DNA of 64,000 bases from Paraburkholderia kururiensis JCM 10599 = LMG 19447 (GCF_003986935.1 NZ_RJZE01000012.1:157500-221499), one strand, 5' to 3'. Positions 45,914-53,822 are shown, counted from the stretch's first letter. Made by a program: numbers and translations. Notes: generated by a model not told the origin, from the sequence alone.

Positions 45914-46870
45914 TCAGGCGACCGCGCGCTCCAGCGCGTCGATGAACATGGCGGCCACATCGAAACCCGTCTGCTCCATGATTTCGCGGAAGCACGTAGG
46001 ACTCGTCACGTTGACCTCGGTGAGCCAGTCGCCGATGGCATCCAGTCCCACGAGCAACAGCCCGCGCGCGGCAAGCACCGGGGCCAGCGTCGCGGCGATC
46101 TCGCGGTCGCGCGCCGTAAGCGGCTGCGCGCGGCCCAGCCCGCCCGCGGCGAGATTGCCGCGCACCTCGTTGCCTTGCGGGATGCGCGCGAGCGAATACG
46201 GCACGGGCTCGCCGCCGATCAGCAGAATGCGCTTGTCGCCGTCCTTGATTTCGGGGATGAACTTCTGCGCCATCACCGAACGCGCGCCATCGTGGCTCAG
46301 CATTTCGATAATGGAGCCCAGGTTCATGCCGTCCGGCTTCACGCGAAATACGCCCATGCCACCCATGCCGTCGAGCGGCTTCAGGATCACGTCGCCGTGC
46401 TCGGCGTGGAACGCGCGCAACCGGTCCGCGTCGCGCGTCACCAGCGTAGGCGCCACGAACTGCGGAAATTCGCCGATCGCCAGTTTCTCCGAGTGATCGC
46501 GAATCGCCTGTGGCCGGTTGAACACACGCGCACCGGCCCGCTCGGCAATTTCGAGCAGCCACGTCGACGTGACGTACTCCATGTCGAACGGCGGGTCTTT
46601 GCGCATCAGAATGGCGTCGAAGCCGGTGAGTTCGCGCGCCGTGGGCGCCTCAGCGGCGTACCACGGATGACGATGCAAGTCCTCGCCGTCGCCGATGATC
46701 TGAAAGCGCCGCACCGTCGCCTCGACAGCGCCCATCGCCCAGCCCAGGTGCTTCGGTTCGCACGCGTAGAGCGTGTGGCCACGGCGCGCCGCCTCGGCCA
46801 TCATCGCGTAGGTCGAATCCTTGTAGATCTTGAAGCGGTCCAGCGGGTCGGCGATAAAAAGGATGTTCAT
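45914..46870 (-). CDS. gshB: Glutathione synthetase
   Basis: Joins gamma-glutamylcysteine and glycine with ATP. 318 residues, typical of the E. coli-type ATP-grasp enzyme. N-terminal M-N-I-L-F-I-A-D-P-L, K-P-L-D-G-M-G-G-M-G-V-F near 155 (ATP loop), N-E-V-R-G-N-L-A-A-G-G near 240, and N-V-T-S-P-T-C-F-R-E near 290. Followed by a ManX-like gene; preceded by gshA on the same strand. Confidence 0.96.
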   Translation of the reverse strand: MNILFIADPLDRFKIYKDSTYAMMAEAARRGHTLYACEPKHLGWAMGAVEATVRRFQIIGDGEDLHRHPWYAAEAPTARELTGFDAILMRKDPPFDMEYVTSTWLLEIAERAGARVFNRPQAIRDHSEKLAIGEFPQFVAPTLVTRDADRLRAFHAEHGDVILKPLDGMGGMGVFRVKPDGMNLGSIIEMLSHDGARSVMAQKFIPEIKDGDKRILLIGGEPVPYSLARIPQGNEVRGNLAAGGLGRAQPLTARDREIAATLAPVLAARGLLLVGLDAIGDWLTEVNVTSPTCFREIMEQTGFDVAAMFIDALERAVA

Positions 46871-47039
46871 GAATTCCCTGATGTTTTGATGGGCGCTGCG
46901 GCGCCCGGTACCGCGCCAGACAGCAGCGCTGCGCACCTCGCCAGCGTGCGGCCGCGGCGCGGTGGCGCGGCGCCTCACTTGCGTTGACCGTGAGGGGCGC
47001 CGTCGGCCTTGCCGCCCAAACGCGGCGACGCGCCTCGCG

Positions 47040-48329
47040 CTACACCTGAATGGCTTCCGGGTCGGTCTTCTCGAGTTCCACCGACGCGGCGAGCAGCCCC
47101 AGCCGCGCCACCACGCCGTACATGTAGAAGCGGTTCGGCGGCGCCGCGCCCGGCTTCGCATGGGCGTCGGGCAGCGCGGTGTGTTCGAAACCGAGCGGCA
47201 CGAAGTGCATACCCGGCGCGTTGAGGTTCTGGTCGCGCTCACGGCTGCCGTGCGCACGGTAGAAACCGCCCACCACATACCGGTCGATCATGTAGACCAC
47301 CGGCTCGGCCACCTCGTCGCCTACGTGCTCGAAGGTGTAGACGCCTTCCTGCACGATCACGTCGTGCACTTCCAGCCCTTCCTTCGTCGCCGCCATCTTG
47401 GTGCGCTCGCGCTTGGAAAGCGCCGCGACTTCCGAGGCGTCGTGAACCGTCATCACGCCCATGCCGTAGGTGCCCGCGTCGGACTTGATCACCACGTAAG
47501 GGCGCTCGGAGATGCCGTACTCGCGGTACTTGCGCGCGATCTTCTTGAGCACGCCGTCGATCGCATCGGCCAGCGCTTCTTCGCCCGTGCGGAGTTCGAA
47601 ATCCACGCCCGTGACGTGCGCGAAGTACGGGTTGATCATCCACGGATCGATCTCGACCATCTTCGCGAACTTCTTGGCCACGTCGTCGTAGCACGAGAAG
47701 TGGGTCGACTTGCGGCGCACCGCCCACGCGGCATGCAGCGGAGGCAGCAGATACTGCTCATGCAGGTTTTCGAGCACGGGCGGAATGCCGCCGGAGAGAT
47801 CGTTGTTGAGCAGGATCGAACACGGATCGAAGTTCTTGAGACCCAGCCGCCGCGGCGTGCGCTCGAGCGGCTCCAGCACGATCTTCTGGCCGTCAGACAG
47901 CGTGATCGTGACGGGGCCGGCAATGGTTTCGTCGAGCGTGCCGAAGCGGACGTTGAGTCCCGCCTGGCGCATGATGGTGGCGAGCCGCGCCACATTCTCC
48001 AGATAAAACGCGTTGCGCGTGTGGCGCTCCGGAATCACGAGCAGGTTTTTCGCGTCCGGACAGATCTTTTCGATGGCCGCCATAGCGGCCTGCACGGCAA
48101 GCGGCAGCACTTCCTGCGGCAGGCAGTTGAAGGCGCCCGGAAAGAGGTTGGTGTCGACCGGCGCGAGCTTGAAGCCCGCGTTGCGCAGATCGACCGAACA
48201 GTAGAACGGCGGCGTGTGCTCCTGCCATTCGAGCCGGAACCAGCGTTCGATCGCCGGCGTGGCGTCGAGGATCTTCCGCTCGAGATCGAGCAGCGGGCCG
48301 TTTAACGCCGTAACTAGATGCGGAACCAT
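47040..48329 (-). CDS. gshA: Glutamate-cysteine ligase (GshA, beta-proteobacterial type)
   Basis: First enzyme of glutathione synthesis. 429 residues, of the proteobacterial GshA family that is unrelated to E. coli GshA. Recognised by P-F-Y-C-S-V-D-L-R-N-A-G-F-K near 40, P-R-R-L-G-L-K-N-F-D-P-C-S-I-L-L-N-N-D-L-S-G-G near 165, and V-I-K-S-D-A-G-T-Y-G-M-G-V near 280. The gap to gshB is 169 nt, so they may be co-transcribed. The ATG at 48329 is the family start. Confidence 0.95.
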   Translation of the reverse strand: MVPHLVTALNGPLLDLERKILDATPAIERWFRLEWQEHTPPFYCSVDLRNAGFKLAPVDTNLFPGAFNCLPQEVLPLAVQAAMAAIEKICPDAKNLLVIPERHTRNAFYLENVARLATIMRQAGLNVRFGTLDETIAGPVTITLSDGQKIVLEPLERTPRRLGLKNFDPCSILLNNDLSGGIPPVLENLHEQYLLPPLHAAWAVRRKSTHFSCYDDVAKKFAKMVEIDPWMINPYFAHVTGVDFELRTGEEALADAIDGVLKKIARKYREYGISERPYVVIKSDAGTYGMGVMTVHDASEVAALSKRERTKMAATKEGLEVHDVIVQEGVYTFEHVGDEVAEPVVYMIDRYVVGGFYRAHGSRERDQNLNAPGMHFVPLGFEHTALPDAHAKPGAAPPNRFYMYGVVARLGLLAASVELEKTDPEAIQV

Positions 48330-48521
48330 TGATCACTCGCTGACGGGAGAAAAAAGATTGTAGAGCAAATGCCTTGTGCATTTGGGGCCGCTTTCTCCGT
48401 TGGCAAGCGGGGGGCGCATGCATTGTGGCTATAGCCCTGATAGGCAGAAGGGGGAAAGAAGCAGGCGCGCGGGCGCCTCATTGCCGGCATCCCGAGGCGA
48501 AGAGCAAAAACGTGCAGGCAG

Positions 48522-48545
48522 AAAAAAGCCCGCCATAAGGCGGGC
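48522..48545 (-). terminator. Terminator of amtB
   Basis: Stem GCCCGCC-ATAA-GGCGGGC with a T-run of six on the minus strand (48527-48522). Lies 58 nt beyond the amtB stop. Confidence 0.9.
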
Positions 48546-48602
48546 CAAAGTCGCTGCGCTTGTTACTCCGTGAGGGCGGCCGGGCGGCCGCCCCGAATTC
48601 CT

Positions 48603-50111
48603 TTATTCGACGTGCTCGCCGTGCAGCACCACGTCCAGACCTTCGCGCTCTTCTTCTTCCGTGACGCGCAGGCCGATCACCATGTCGATCACCTTCAGCA
48701 GGATGAAGCTCAGCACGCCGCTGTAGATCACGGTGGTGAGCACGCCCTTGAGCTGCAGAACCACGCTGCCGTCGGCGCCGCCGATGTCCTTGACCGCGAA
48801 CACGCCGGTCAGGATGGCGCCGACGATACCGCCCACGCCGTGCACGCCGAAGCAGTCGAGCGAGTCGTCATAGCCGAACTTGCCCTTGAGCCACGTGGCC
48901 GACCAGAAGCAGATCACGCCAGCCGCGATGCCGATCACGATCGCACCGCCCACACCCACGAAGCCCGAGGCCGGCGTAACGGCCACCAGACCCGCCACGG
49001 CGCCCGACGCGATACCCAGCGCCGAGGGCTTGCCCTTGGCGATCCACTCGGCAAACATCCAGCCCAGCGCGGCGAATGCCGTCGCCACTTGCGTCGTGAG
49101 CATTGCGAAACCGGCACGGCCATCCGCCGCCACTGCCGAACCCGCGTTGAAGCCAAACCAGCCCACCCACAACATCGCGGCGCCCATCAGCGTCAGCGTC
49201 AGGTTGTGCGGAGCCATCACGTCGCGGCCATAGCCCACGCGCTTGCCCAGCACGAGCGCACACACGAGACCGGCGATACCGGCGTTGATGTGCACCACCG
49301 TGCCGCCTGCGAAGTCCAGAATGCCTGCCGATGCGAGCCAGCCGGTCGGTTCCCAGACCATGTGCGCGATCGGCGAGTAGACGAGGATCGACCACAGCGC
49401 CATGAACACGAGCATCGCCGAGAACTTCATGCGGTCCGCGAACGCGCCGGTGATGAGCGCCGGGGTGATGATCGCGAACGTCATCTGGTAGACGAAGTAG
49501 ACCGTCTCCGGGATGGTGGTCGCGAGGTGGCTCACCGTGAGCGTCGTCGCCTTGTCGCCCTTGATGTAGTTCATGCCGGCGAGGAAGACGCGCGAGAAGC
49601 CGCCGATGAACGAGTTGCCCGGCGTGAACGCGAGGCTGTAGCCGATCACCGTCCAGATCACCGTGATGAGGCAGGTGATCGCGAAGCTCTGCATGATCGT
49701 CGCGAGCACGTTCTTCTTGCGGACCATGCCGCCGTAGAAGAGCGCGAGACCCGGAATCGTCATGAACAGCACGAGCGCGGTGGAGGTCAGCATCCACGCG
49801 GTGTCGCCGGAATTGATCTTCGACGAATCGACCGAGAACGGCGCGGTGGGCGCGGCCGGAGCCGCAGCGGCGGCCGAAGCGGCCGACGCGTCGGGTGCTG
49901 CGGCGGCGCTGGCCGCCGGTGCTGCGGATGCGTCTGCAGCAGGTGCCGACGCCGGAGCCGCCGCCGATGCGTCGGGCGCGGCACTTGCGGCCGGCTCCGA
50001 TGCAGCAGCGGAAGCGGCCGCCGGCGCGGACGCGTCATCGGCCAGTGCAGCGCCGATACCGCCCGCCAGCAGCGAGCCGGCCATGAACAATGACATCAAT
50101 ACTTTGCGCAT
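48603..50111 (-). CDS. amtB: Ammonium transporter AmtB with Ala/Pro/Ser-rich N-terminal linker
   Basis: Ammonium channel of the Amt/MEP/Rh family. 502 residues, about 70-80 longer than E. coli AmtB. Residues 1-24 form a signal peptide, then residues about 26-92 are almost only Ala, Pro, Ser and Asp before the channel begins. Channel motifs include D-T-A-W-M-L-T-S-T-A-L-V, F-A-G-G-T-V-V-H-I-N-A-G and H-G-V-G-G-I-V-G near 420 (pore His pair). Follows glnK after 26 nt; the GlnK protein would block the channel. Confidence 0.96.
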   Translation of the reverse strand: MRKVLMSLFMAGSLLAGGIGAALADDASAPAAASAAASEPAASAAPDASAAAPASAPAADASAAPAASAAAAPDASAASAAAAAPAAPTAPFSVDSSKINSGDTAWMLTSTALVLFMTIPGLALFYGGMVRKKNVLATIMQSFAITCLITVIWTVIGYSLAFTPGNSFIGGFSRVFLAGMNYIKGDKATTLTVSHLATTIPETVYFVYQMTFAIITPALITGAFADRMKFSAMLVFMALWSILVYSPIAHMVWEPTGWLASAGILDFAGGTVVHINAGIAGLVCALVLGKRVGYGRDVMAPHNLTLTLMGAAMLWVGWFGFNAGSAVAADGRAGFAMLTTQVATAFAALGWMFAEWIAKGKPSALGIASGAVAGLVAVTPASGFVGVGGAIVIGIAAGVICFWSATWLKGKFGYDDSLDCFGVHGVGGIVGAILTGVFAVKDIGGADGSVVLQLKGVLTTVIYSGVLSFILLKVIDMVIGLRVTEEEEREGLDVVLHGEHVE

Positions 50112-50137
50112 CTTCGTTTCCTCTTGTCTCTGTATTC

Positions 50138-50476
50138 TTACAGGGCGTCCGCGCCCGTTTCGCCGGTGCGGATCCGGATCACTTGTTCGATCGGCGTGAC
50201 GAAGATCTTGCCGTCGCCGATCTTGCCCGTACGCGCGGCACGCTCCAGCGCCTCGATCGCCTGGTCGACGATGTCGTCGGAAACTGCCGCCTCGATCTTC
50301 ACCTTGGGCAGAAAGTCCACGACGTATTCGGCGCCGCGATAAAGCTCCGTGTGCCCCTTCTGCCGTCCGAAGCCCTTCACTTCCGTGACCGTGATCCCGG
50401 AGACGCCGATGGCCGACAAGGCTTCGCGCGCCTCATCGAGCTTGAACGGCTTGATGATTGCGGTAATGAGTTTCAT
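50138..50476 (-). CDS. glnK: Nitrogen regulatory PII protein GlnK
   Basis: 112 residues. T-loop Y-R-G-A-E-Y-V-V-D-F-L-P with Tyr51, the uridylylation site, and the C-terminal K-I-G-D-G-K-I-F are PII signatures. Binding to amtB and control of glutamine synthetase adenylylation are the known roles. Begins at the ATG at 50476; a longer upstream reading adds no PII sequence. Preceded by a sigma-54 promoter. Confidence 0.96.
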   Translation of the reverse strand: MKLITAIIKPFKLDEAREALSAIGVSGITVTEVKGFGRQKGHTELYRGAEYVVDFLPKVKIEAAVSDDIVDQAIEALERAARTGKIGDGKIFVTPIEQVIRIRTGETGADAL

Positions 50477-50607
50477 TGAAATCCTCGCTGAAGTTGCGTA
50501 ACCCTTTGCGTAACCCGTTTTTCGTGCCCTGTCCGTCGACATGCGGTACTCCCCAACCGCGTCGATGCACCGCCGGCGAGCCGGCTTTCGGTGCGCGGGG
50601 CAGTAAC

Positions 50608-50623
50608 AGCAACTCCCATGCCA
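50608..50623 (-). promoter_or_regulatory. Sigma-54 (RpoN) promoter of glnK-amtB
   Basis: Minus strand TGGCATGGGAGTTGCT: GG and GC separated by exactly 10 nt, matching TGGCAC-N5-TTGCA closely. It is about 130 nt before glnK and points towards it. Confidence 0.82.
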
Positions 50624-50804
50624 ATTTACATAGCCGCATGGCCAACGCACCTCTGCGCCCGCCGCAACAAGGCCCCTGGCCTGACGGCTAACGTGGGCCG
50701 CGCTGGGTGGCGCCACGACGCGATCGTTGCTAGAGTGTCCGCACGGTTGGCCGGGCAGCGCCCGCACCAAAGGCGCCCATGAATGTGAGGTGGCTCGTGT
50801 TTCA

Positions 50805-50821
50805 CGCACCAAAATTGTTCA
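50805..50821. promoter_or_regulatory. Possible NtrC site, weaker
   Basis: CGCAC-N7-GTTCA aligns with the NtrC consensus TGCAC-N7-GTGCA at 8 of 10 positions. It is 50 nt from the stronger site. Confidence 0.4.
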
Positions 50822-50854
50822 TTGCGCGCCGCTCAGCACAGTCACAACGAAACT

Positions 50855-50871
50855 TGCACAGTCTCTGTGCA
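50855..50871. promoter_or_regulatory. Possible NtrC site, perfect palindrome
   Basis: TGCACAGTCTCTGTGCA: equals TGCAC-N7-GTGCA at all ten conserved positions and is a perfect 7-3-7 inverted repeat. About 260 nt upstream of the glnK transcription start; it could also form a hairpin just before ubiK, whose start codon is 15 nt away. Confidence 0.6.
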
Positions 50872-50885
50872 GAAAGGGGTTTGAA

Positions 50886-51140
50886 ATGAAACAGCCGAAC
50901 GACGTCTTCAACGATCTGCAGGCACGTATTGGGGAGTTGCTGAAGAACTCGCCCGCGAAGGACATGGAGCGCAACGTCAAGGCAATGCTCTCGCAGGGCT
51001 TCTCGAAGCTCGACCTCGTCACGCGCGAGGAATTCGATACGCAGACTCAGGTGCTCGTGCGCACGCGCTCGCGGCTCGAAGAACTGGAGCGGCGCGTCGC
51101 CGAACTCGAGCAGAAGCTCGCTACGGCACAGTCCTCTTAA
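50886..51140 (+). CDS. ubiK: UbiK family ubiquinone-synthesis accessory protein (BMFP domain)
   Basis: 84 residues, almost all helical and coiled-coil at the end (L-E-E-L-E-R-R-V-A-E-L-E-Q-K-L). N-terminal V-F-N-D-L-Q-A-R-I-G-E-L and E-R-N-V-K-A-M-L fit the BMFP/UbiK family, which helps UbiJ in ubiquinone biosynthesis. AAAGGGG lies just before the ATG. Confidence 0.9.
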   Translation: MKQPNDVFNDLQARIGELLKNSPAKDMERNVKAMLSQGFSKLDLVTREEFDTQTQVLVRTRSRLEELERRVAELEQKLATAQSS

Positions 51141-51246
51141 GGTCTCGCGAGTCGAGACCCGAGCCACGGCAAGCGAGCCGTAGAGTCATCAGCGTTTCGA
51201 GGTAGCCCGGGCGTCCGCCGCCGGGCTACTTCACCGGGAGGAAAAC

Positions 51247-51442
51247 ATGTCGCTTGCCGTGGTGCGCAGCCGCGCGCCGGCTGCTGGCCGCGCGCCCGAA
51301 GTCACGGTCGAGGTTCACCTCGCCAACGGATTACCCTCGTTCTCCATGGTCGGCCTGCCCGACCTCGAAGTCCGCGAAAGCCGCGAGCGTGTTCGCGCCG
51401 CGCTTCAAAACTGCGGTTTCGACTTTCCGGTCCGCCGGATCA
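51247..51442 (+). pseudogene. comM: comM, 5' end only (YifB-type AAA ATPase), interrupted
   Basis: Strong GGGAGGAAAAC ribosome binding site and ATG, then M-S-L-A-V-V-R-S-R-A-P-A-A-G-R-A-P-E-V-T and V-R-E-S-R-E-R-V-R-A-A-L-Q-N-C-G-F-D-F-P-V-R-R-I in short stretches, matching the N-terminal domain of ComM/YifB. After codon 65 (V-R-R-I) the usual N-L-A-P-A-D region is absent and the frame drifts into unrelated sequence. About 440 codons are missing in this window. ComM is a helicase for branch migration during natural transformation. Confidence 0.88.
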
Positions 51443-51536
51443 AATGTAGTCAAGGACTCTTTTGGGCAAATGTGAGCAAGGTATTTCACCATCGATATCT
51501 TTCGGCCTCGCAGCTTCAGACCCACTTTCTCACATT
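51442..51536. repeat. Related short repeats at the left junction
   Basis: AAATGTAGTCAAGGA at 51442 and AAATGTGAGCAAGGT at about 51468 are similar; the reverse complement of a third copy (AATGTGAGAAAGT) occurs near 51523-51535. They may be transposase binding sites near a transposon end. Confidence 0.4.
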
Positions 51537-51901
51537 ACGGGATACGCAACCGAGCCGCCTCTTGTTACAAATCTTTCATTCTCATTTGGACTTCTCGGGC
51601 GCAACTTGATCACGCGTGGAGAGCAGCACCCTAGCGGTTCTGACGGCCGGCACATGAATCTTCCTCCGCAGAAAGGCGTGTAGGCACGACCAACGCCTAT
51701 CTTTGCGACGGTAGATACAGAACCGCGCGAGATCAACGTTACACGCCCGATTTCCTCGTACGATTTAGGGCCAGCAATCGCTTGTCTGAAGATCGGTGCC
51801 GCCCATTGCTCGTCGAGGTCAAGTCTATTGCTAGCTACAGGGCGTCGAAGTCGAGCCGCGTGTGACGCGCTCGAGGATCTAGGTTGGCCGGGAGGCAAGT
51901 C
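51443..51901. other. Left part of the accessory region, no clear gene
   Basis: The sequence is lower in GC than the core. It begins with two similar AAATGT-type repeats. A minus-strand reading frame of 136 codons (51530-51940) contains K-S-Y-E-E-I-G-R-V-T-L-I-S-R-G-S-V-S, weakly like a helix-turn-helix, but I see no ribosome binding site and do not call it. Confidence 0.4.
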
Positions 51902-52414
51902 ATGCGCCACATTACCTTCTCCGGGGACGAACAGTTGCACCCGGCATCACAAAGCGGTTGGAACAATCGCTACTTCATTGATACCGAGTTCACAGGATTT
52001 GAGCACCCCGCGCTGATTAGTCTGGCTGTTGTGGGCGAAAATGGGCACGAATTCTATGGCGAGCGCCACGACTTTGATCCATCGGCGTGCAATGAATTCG
52101 TACGAGCTGCGGTACTGCCGCAAATGGGACGTGTAGCTGGGCGCAGTATGACGCTCGCACAACTGCGAAGCGAATTGTGCAACTGGTTCCTCCGCATCCC
52201 GGTTTCGGGGTGCCCGACGCTTTGCTACGAGCTCCGCATGGACCTCGACCTTCTCTTTACACTGATCGATGATTCCGTCTTAAACGGCTGGAAGGTCGAG
52301 GACGTGTCGACTCAACTCAATGCCCAACGTCGCGCCTTGTATTACAGGCGTCACGGCGGCGAGCATCACGCGCTACATGATGCTCGCGCAAATGCCTGGG
52401 CATGCAGCCGCTGA
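51902..52414 (+). CDS. DEDDh-type 3'-5' exonuclease
   Basis: 170 residues. Exo I motif F-I-D-T-E-F-T near residue 25, a conserved D in Y-E-L-R-M-D-L-D-L near 112, and Exo III H-A-L-H-D-A-R-A-N-A near 160 give the DEDDh set. Similar to the single-domain exoribonuclease-like proteins found in mobile elements and phages. GGGAGG before the ATG at 51902 decides the start. Substrate (RNA or DNA) unknown. Confidence 0.8.
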   Translation: MRHITFSGDEQLHPASQSGWNNRYFIDTEFTGFEHPALISLAVVGENGHEFYGERHDFDPSACNEFVRAAVLPQMGRVAGRSMTLAQLRSELCNWFLRIPVSGCPTLCYELRMDLDLLFTLIDDSVLNGWKVEDVSTQLNAQRRALYYRRHGGEHHALHDARANAWACSR

Positions 52415-52523
52415 AACACCGAGAAGATTTCCAGCTATCGGCATAGGTTCTCCCGGAAGGTCTATGGCCGTGTTATCCGTCACTTCCATCTGTTTAATCT
52501 TTAGCACCCTCGGTTTTGGATTA

Positions 52524-52553
52524 GGGTGGGTCAGTTCTGCGTGAACATCAACA
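52524..52553 (+). mobile_element. IS21-like terminal sequence, solo
   Basis: GGGTGGGTCAG-TTCTGCG-TGAACATCAACA. Read in reverse it is TGTTGATGTTCACG...CTGACCCACCC, matching the end at 63874-63927. No transposase gene is next to it, so this is a remnant end. Confidence 0.5.
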
Positions 52554-52605
52554 ACGCCGGGCTTCTGCGCGTCGCGAATTAAGCAATCTGGCTGGCTGGT
52601 TGTGG

Positions 52606-52643
52606 CTTAACATGGCCGAGTGATTTCACTCGGCCATGTTAAG
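52606..52643. repeat. Perfect 18-bp inverted repeat at the IS remnant
   Basis: CTTAACATGGCCGAGTGA / TCACTCGGCCATGTTAAG around two T. One arm overlaps the last codons (M-A-E) of the transposase remnant. There is no T-run on either side. It is probably a junction of two inverted IS ends or a rearrangement product. Confidence 0.85.
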
Positions 52644-52961
52644 CGGTAACGACCGCTGAGCGGCGATCAAGGCTTCTCTAGACCGTGTTAGGCCATCGCC
52701 TTTGCGCCAGTCAATCACTTCTTCTCCAGGCACGCCGCGCGCACGATTCGCATCGGCCTTAACCACGCTGGCGTCCACGGCGAATCCTTCGCCTTCAACG
52801 AGTCCTTCGCTCATGCAGCGGCGTAACCCGCTCGAATTCTGCGGTGTTTTTCGACAGAATCGGCCATGAACAGTCATTGGCCCTCGTCTGAGCGGAATGC
52901 CGAGGTTGTCGTCAATTACCCATATATCGACTAATGTGTGGTCCATTTCCAGACTCTCCAT
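52626..52961 (-). pseudogene. IS1182-type transposase remnant
   Basis: 111 codons. G-E-G-F-A-V-D-A-S-V-V-K-A-D-A-N-R-A-R-G-V is the typical DDE motif segment of IS1182/IS5-type transposases, preceded by H-G-R-F and R-C-M-S-E-G-L-V. The N-terminal and C-terminal parts are missing or degraded, and the region between H-G-R-F and R-C-M-S is short compared with relatives. Inactive. Confidence 0.8.
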
Positions 52962-53364
52962 CGGGCGGCCTGCATACTCTGCGGCTTTGGAATACCACCA
53001 TTTTCCTCGAGCCTGCGTGACACCAAGGCGGATGCGGTCACGATCGAACGGGCTGACTTCACAGGCAATGCTCGCCGTGTATGTCCTGGGTCATCCATAA
53101 TCAGGTACGTACGAGAGGAAGATCGCTGAGTCGATGTGAAAACGGGCGCGCTCGCCTGGTGGACAATAAGCGTTCCATCGTAAGCTCTGAGGCGTATAGA
53201 ACGCGTTCAAGGTCGAATTTGGCGCTGAAAAGCCGACACGCGGTCCTTTCGTCAAGGAGGTGTCGGTCACGCGCGTCGCTACACGTCAAAATGCGACGTT
53301 CAGCGAAGAGCTGGCCGGCGTGCGCTGAACGTGTGTCGACAATGTGCCGGCCTGGAGCCCTGCC
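52962..53364. other. Spacer between IS remnant and recombinase module
   Basis: 403 nt in which I find no gene. A minus-strand frame (53101-53433) has no recognisable sequence and overlaps the zinc-finger gene. The left boundary of the recombinase module should be in here. Confidence 0.4.
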
Positions 53365-53808
53365 ATGAGACCGGCCCGCACCTGCGCCGCCTGCGGCGCG
53401 CTCTTCACCCCGCTCGCACACGTCCCGAATCAACGGTACTGCTCATCGGCGGCCTGTCAGGCCGCCCGTCGGCGCGCCTGGCAGCATGAGCGCCTTCGAA
53501 CGGATCCTGACTATCGAGAGAACCAGGCAAAGGCCCAAGCCACCTGGAGTGCCCGGCATCCGGAGTACTGGCGACGCTATCGCGAAACGCATCCAGCGTC
53601 GCGCGAGCGCAACCGCGCAATGCAGCGAGAACGCAATGCCCTGCGACATGCCGAGCCCGTTGCAAAGATGGATGTGTCAGCGGCCTTCCGCCCGCTGACG
53701 TCGGGCTTCTATCTTCTGTGCGATGCAGTCGGGGCAAGCGTTGCAAAGATGAACGCGTGGATGGTTCACATCACCGTCCTTTCCGCGCCCGGCTCTCCTC
53801 CCGTGTGA
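53365..53808 (+). CDS. Zinc-finger-like protein of the recombinase/ParB module
   Basis: 147 residues. N-terminal zinc-binding pattern C-A-A-C-G-A-L-F-T-P, Y-C-S-S-A-A-C at residues about 7-34, then a very basic, charged helix region rich in R, W and Y (W-S-A-R-H-P-E-Y-W-R-R-Y-R-E-T-H). The last 50 residues contain V-A-K-M twice (V-A-K-M-D-V and V-A-K-M-N-A). No known function. It lies 169 nt ahead of the serine recombinase in the same direction, and GGAG precedes the ATG at 53365. I regard it as part of the same element on context. Confidence 0.7.
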   Translation: MRPARTCAACGALFTPLAHVPNQRYCSSAACQAARRRAWQHERLRTDPDYRENQAKAQATWSARHPEYWRRYRETHPASRERNRAMQRERNALRHAEPVAKMDVSAAFRPLTSGFYLLCDAVGASVAKMNAWMVHITVLSAPGSPPV

Positions 53809-53822
53809 TTGCAAAGAGATGA
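53659..53822 (+). repeat. GTTGCAAAGATG repeats and inverted repeat before the recombinase
   Basis: GTTGCAAAGATG at 53659-53670 and 53740-53751, and the variant ATTGCAAAGAGATG at 53809-53822. The first two encode the V-A-K-M motif of the zinc-finger protein; the third is non-coding, just after its stop. The perfect inverted repeat GTCAGCGG-N8-CCGCTGAC lies at 53676-53699. The cluster is just upstream of the recombinase operon. Confidence 0.6.

Larger units (their letters stand above)
50477..50885. other. Divergent regulatory region glnK / ubiK
   Basis: 409 nt without a supported gene. It contains the sigma-54 promoter of glnK and, nearer ubiK, two NtrC-like palindromes. Confidence 0.6.

Noticed and set aside
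51530..51940. Minus-strand 136-codon frame with a helix-turn-helix-like stretch
   Set aside because: Overlaps the start of the exonuclease gene, lacks a ribosome site, and shows no clear family.
53101..53433. Minus-strand frame of 110 codons upstream of the zinc-finger gene
   Set aside because: Overlaps the zinc-finger gene start and has no motif; treated as non-coding.
53659..53822. CRISPR array or iteron-type origin
   Set aside because: Only three short, unevenly spaced repeats, two of them coding; no replication gene or AT-rich region.
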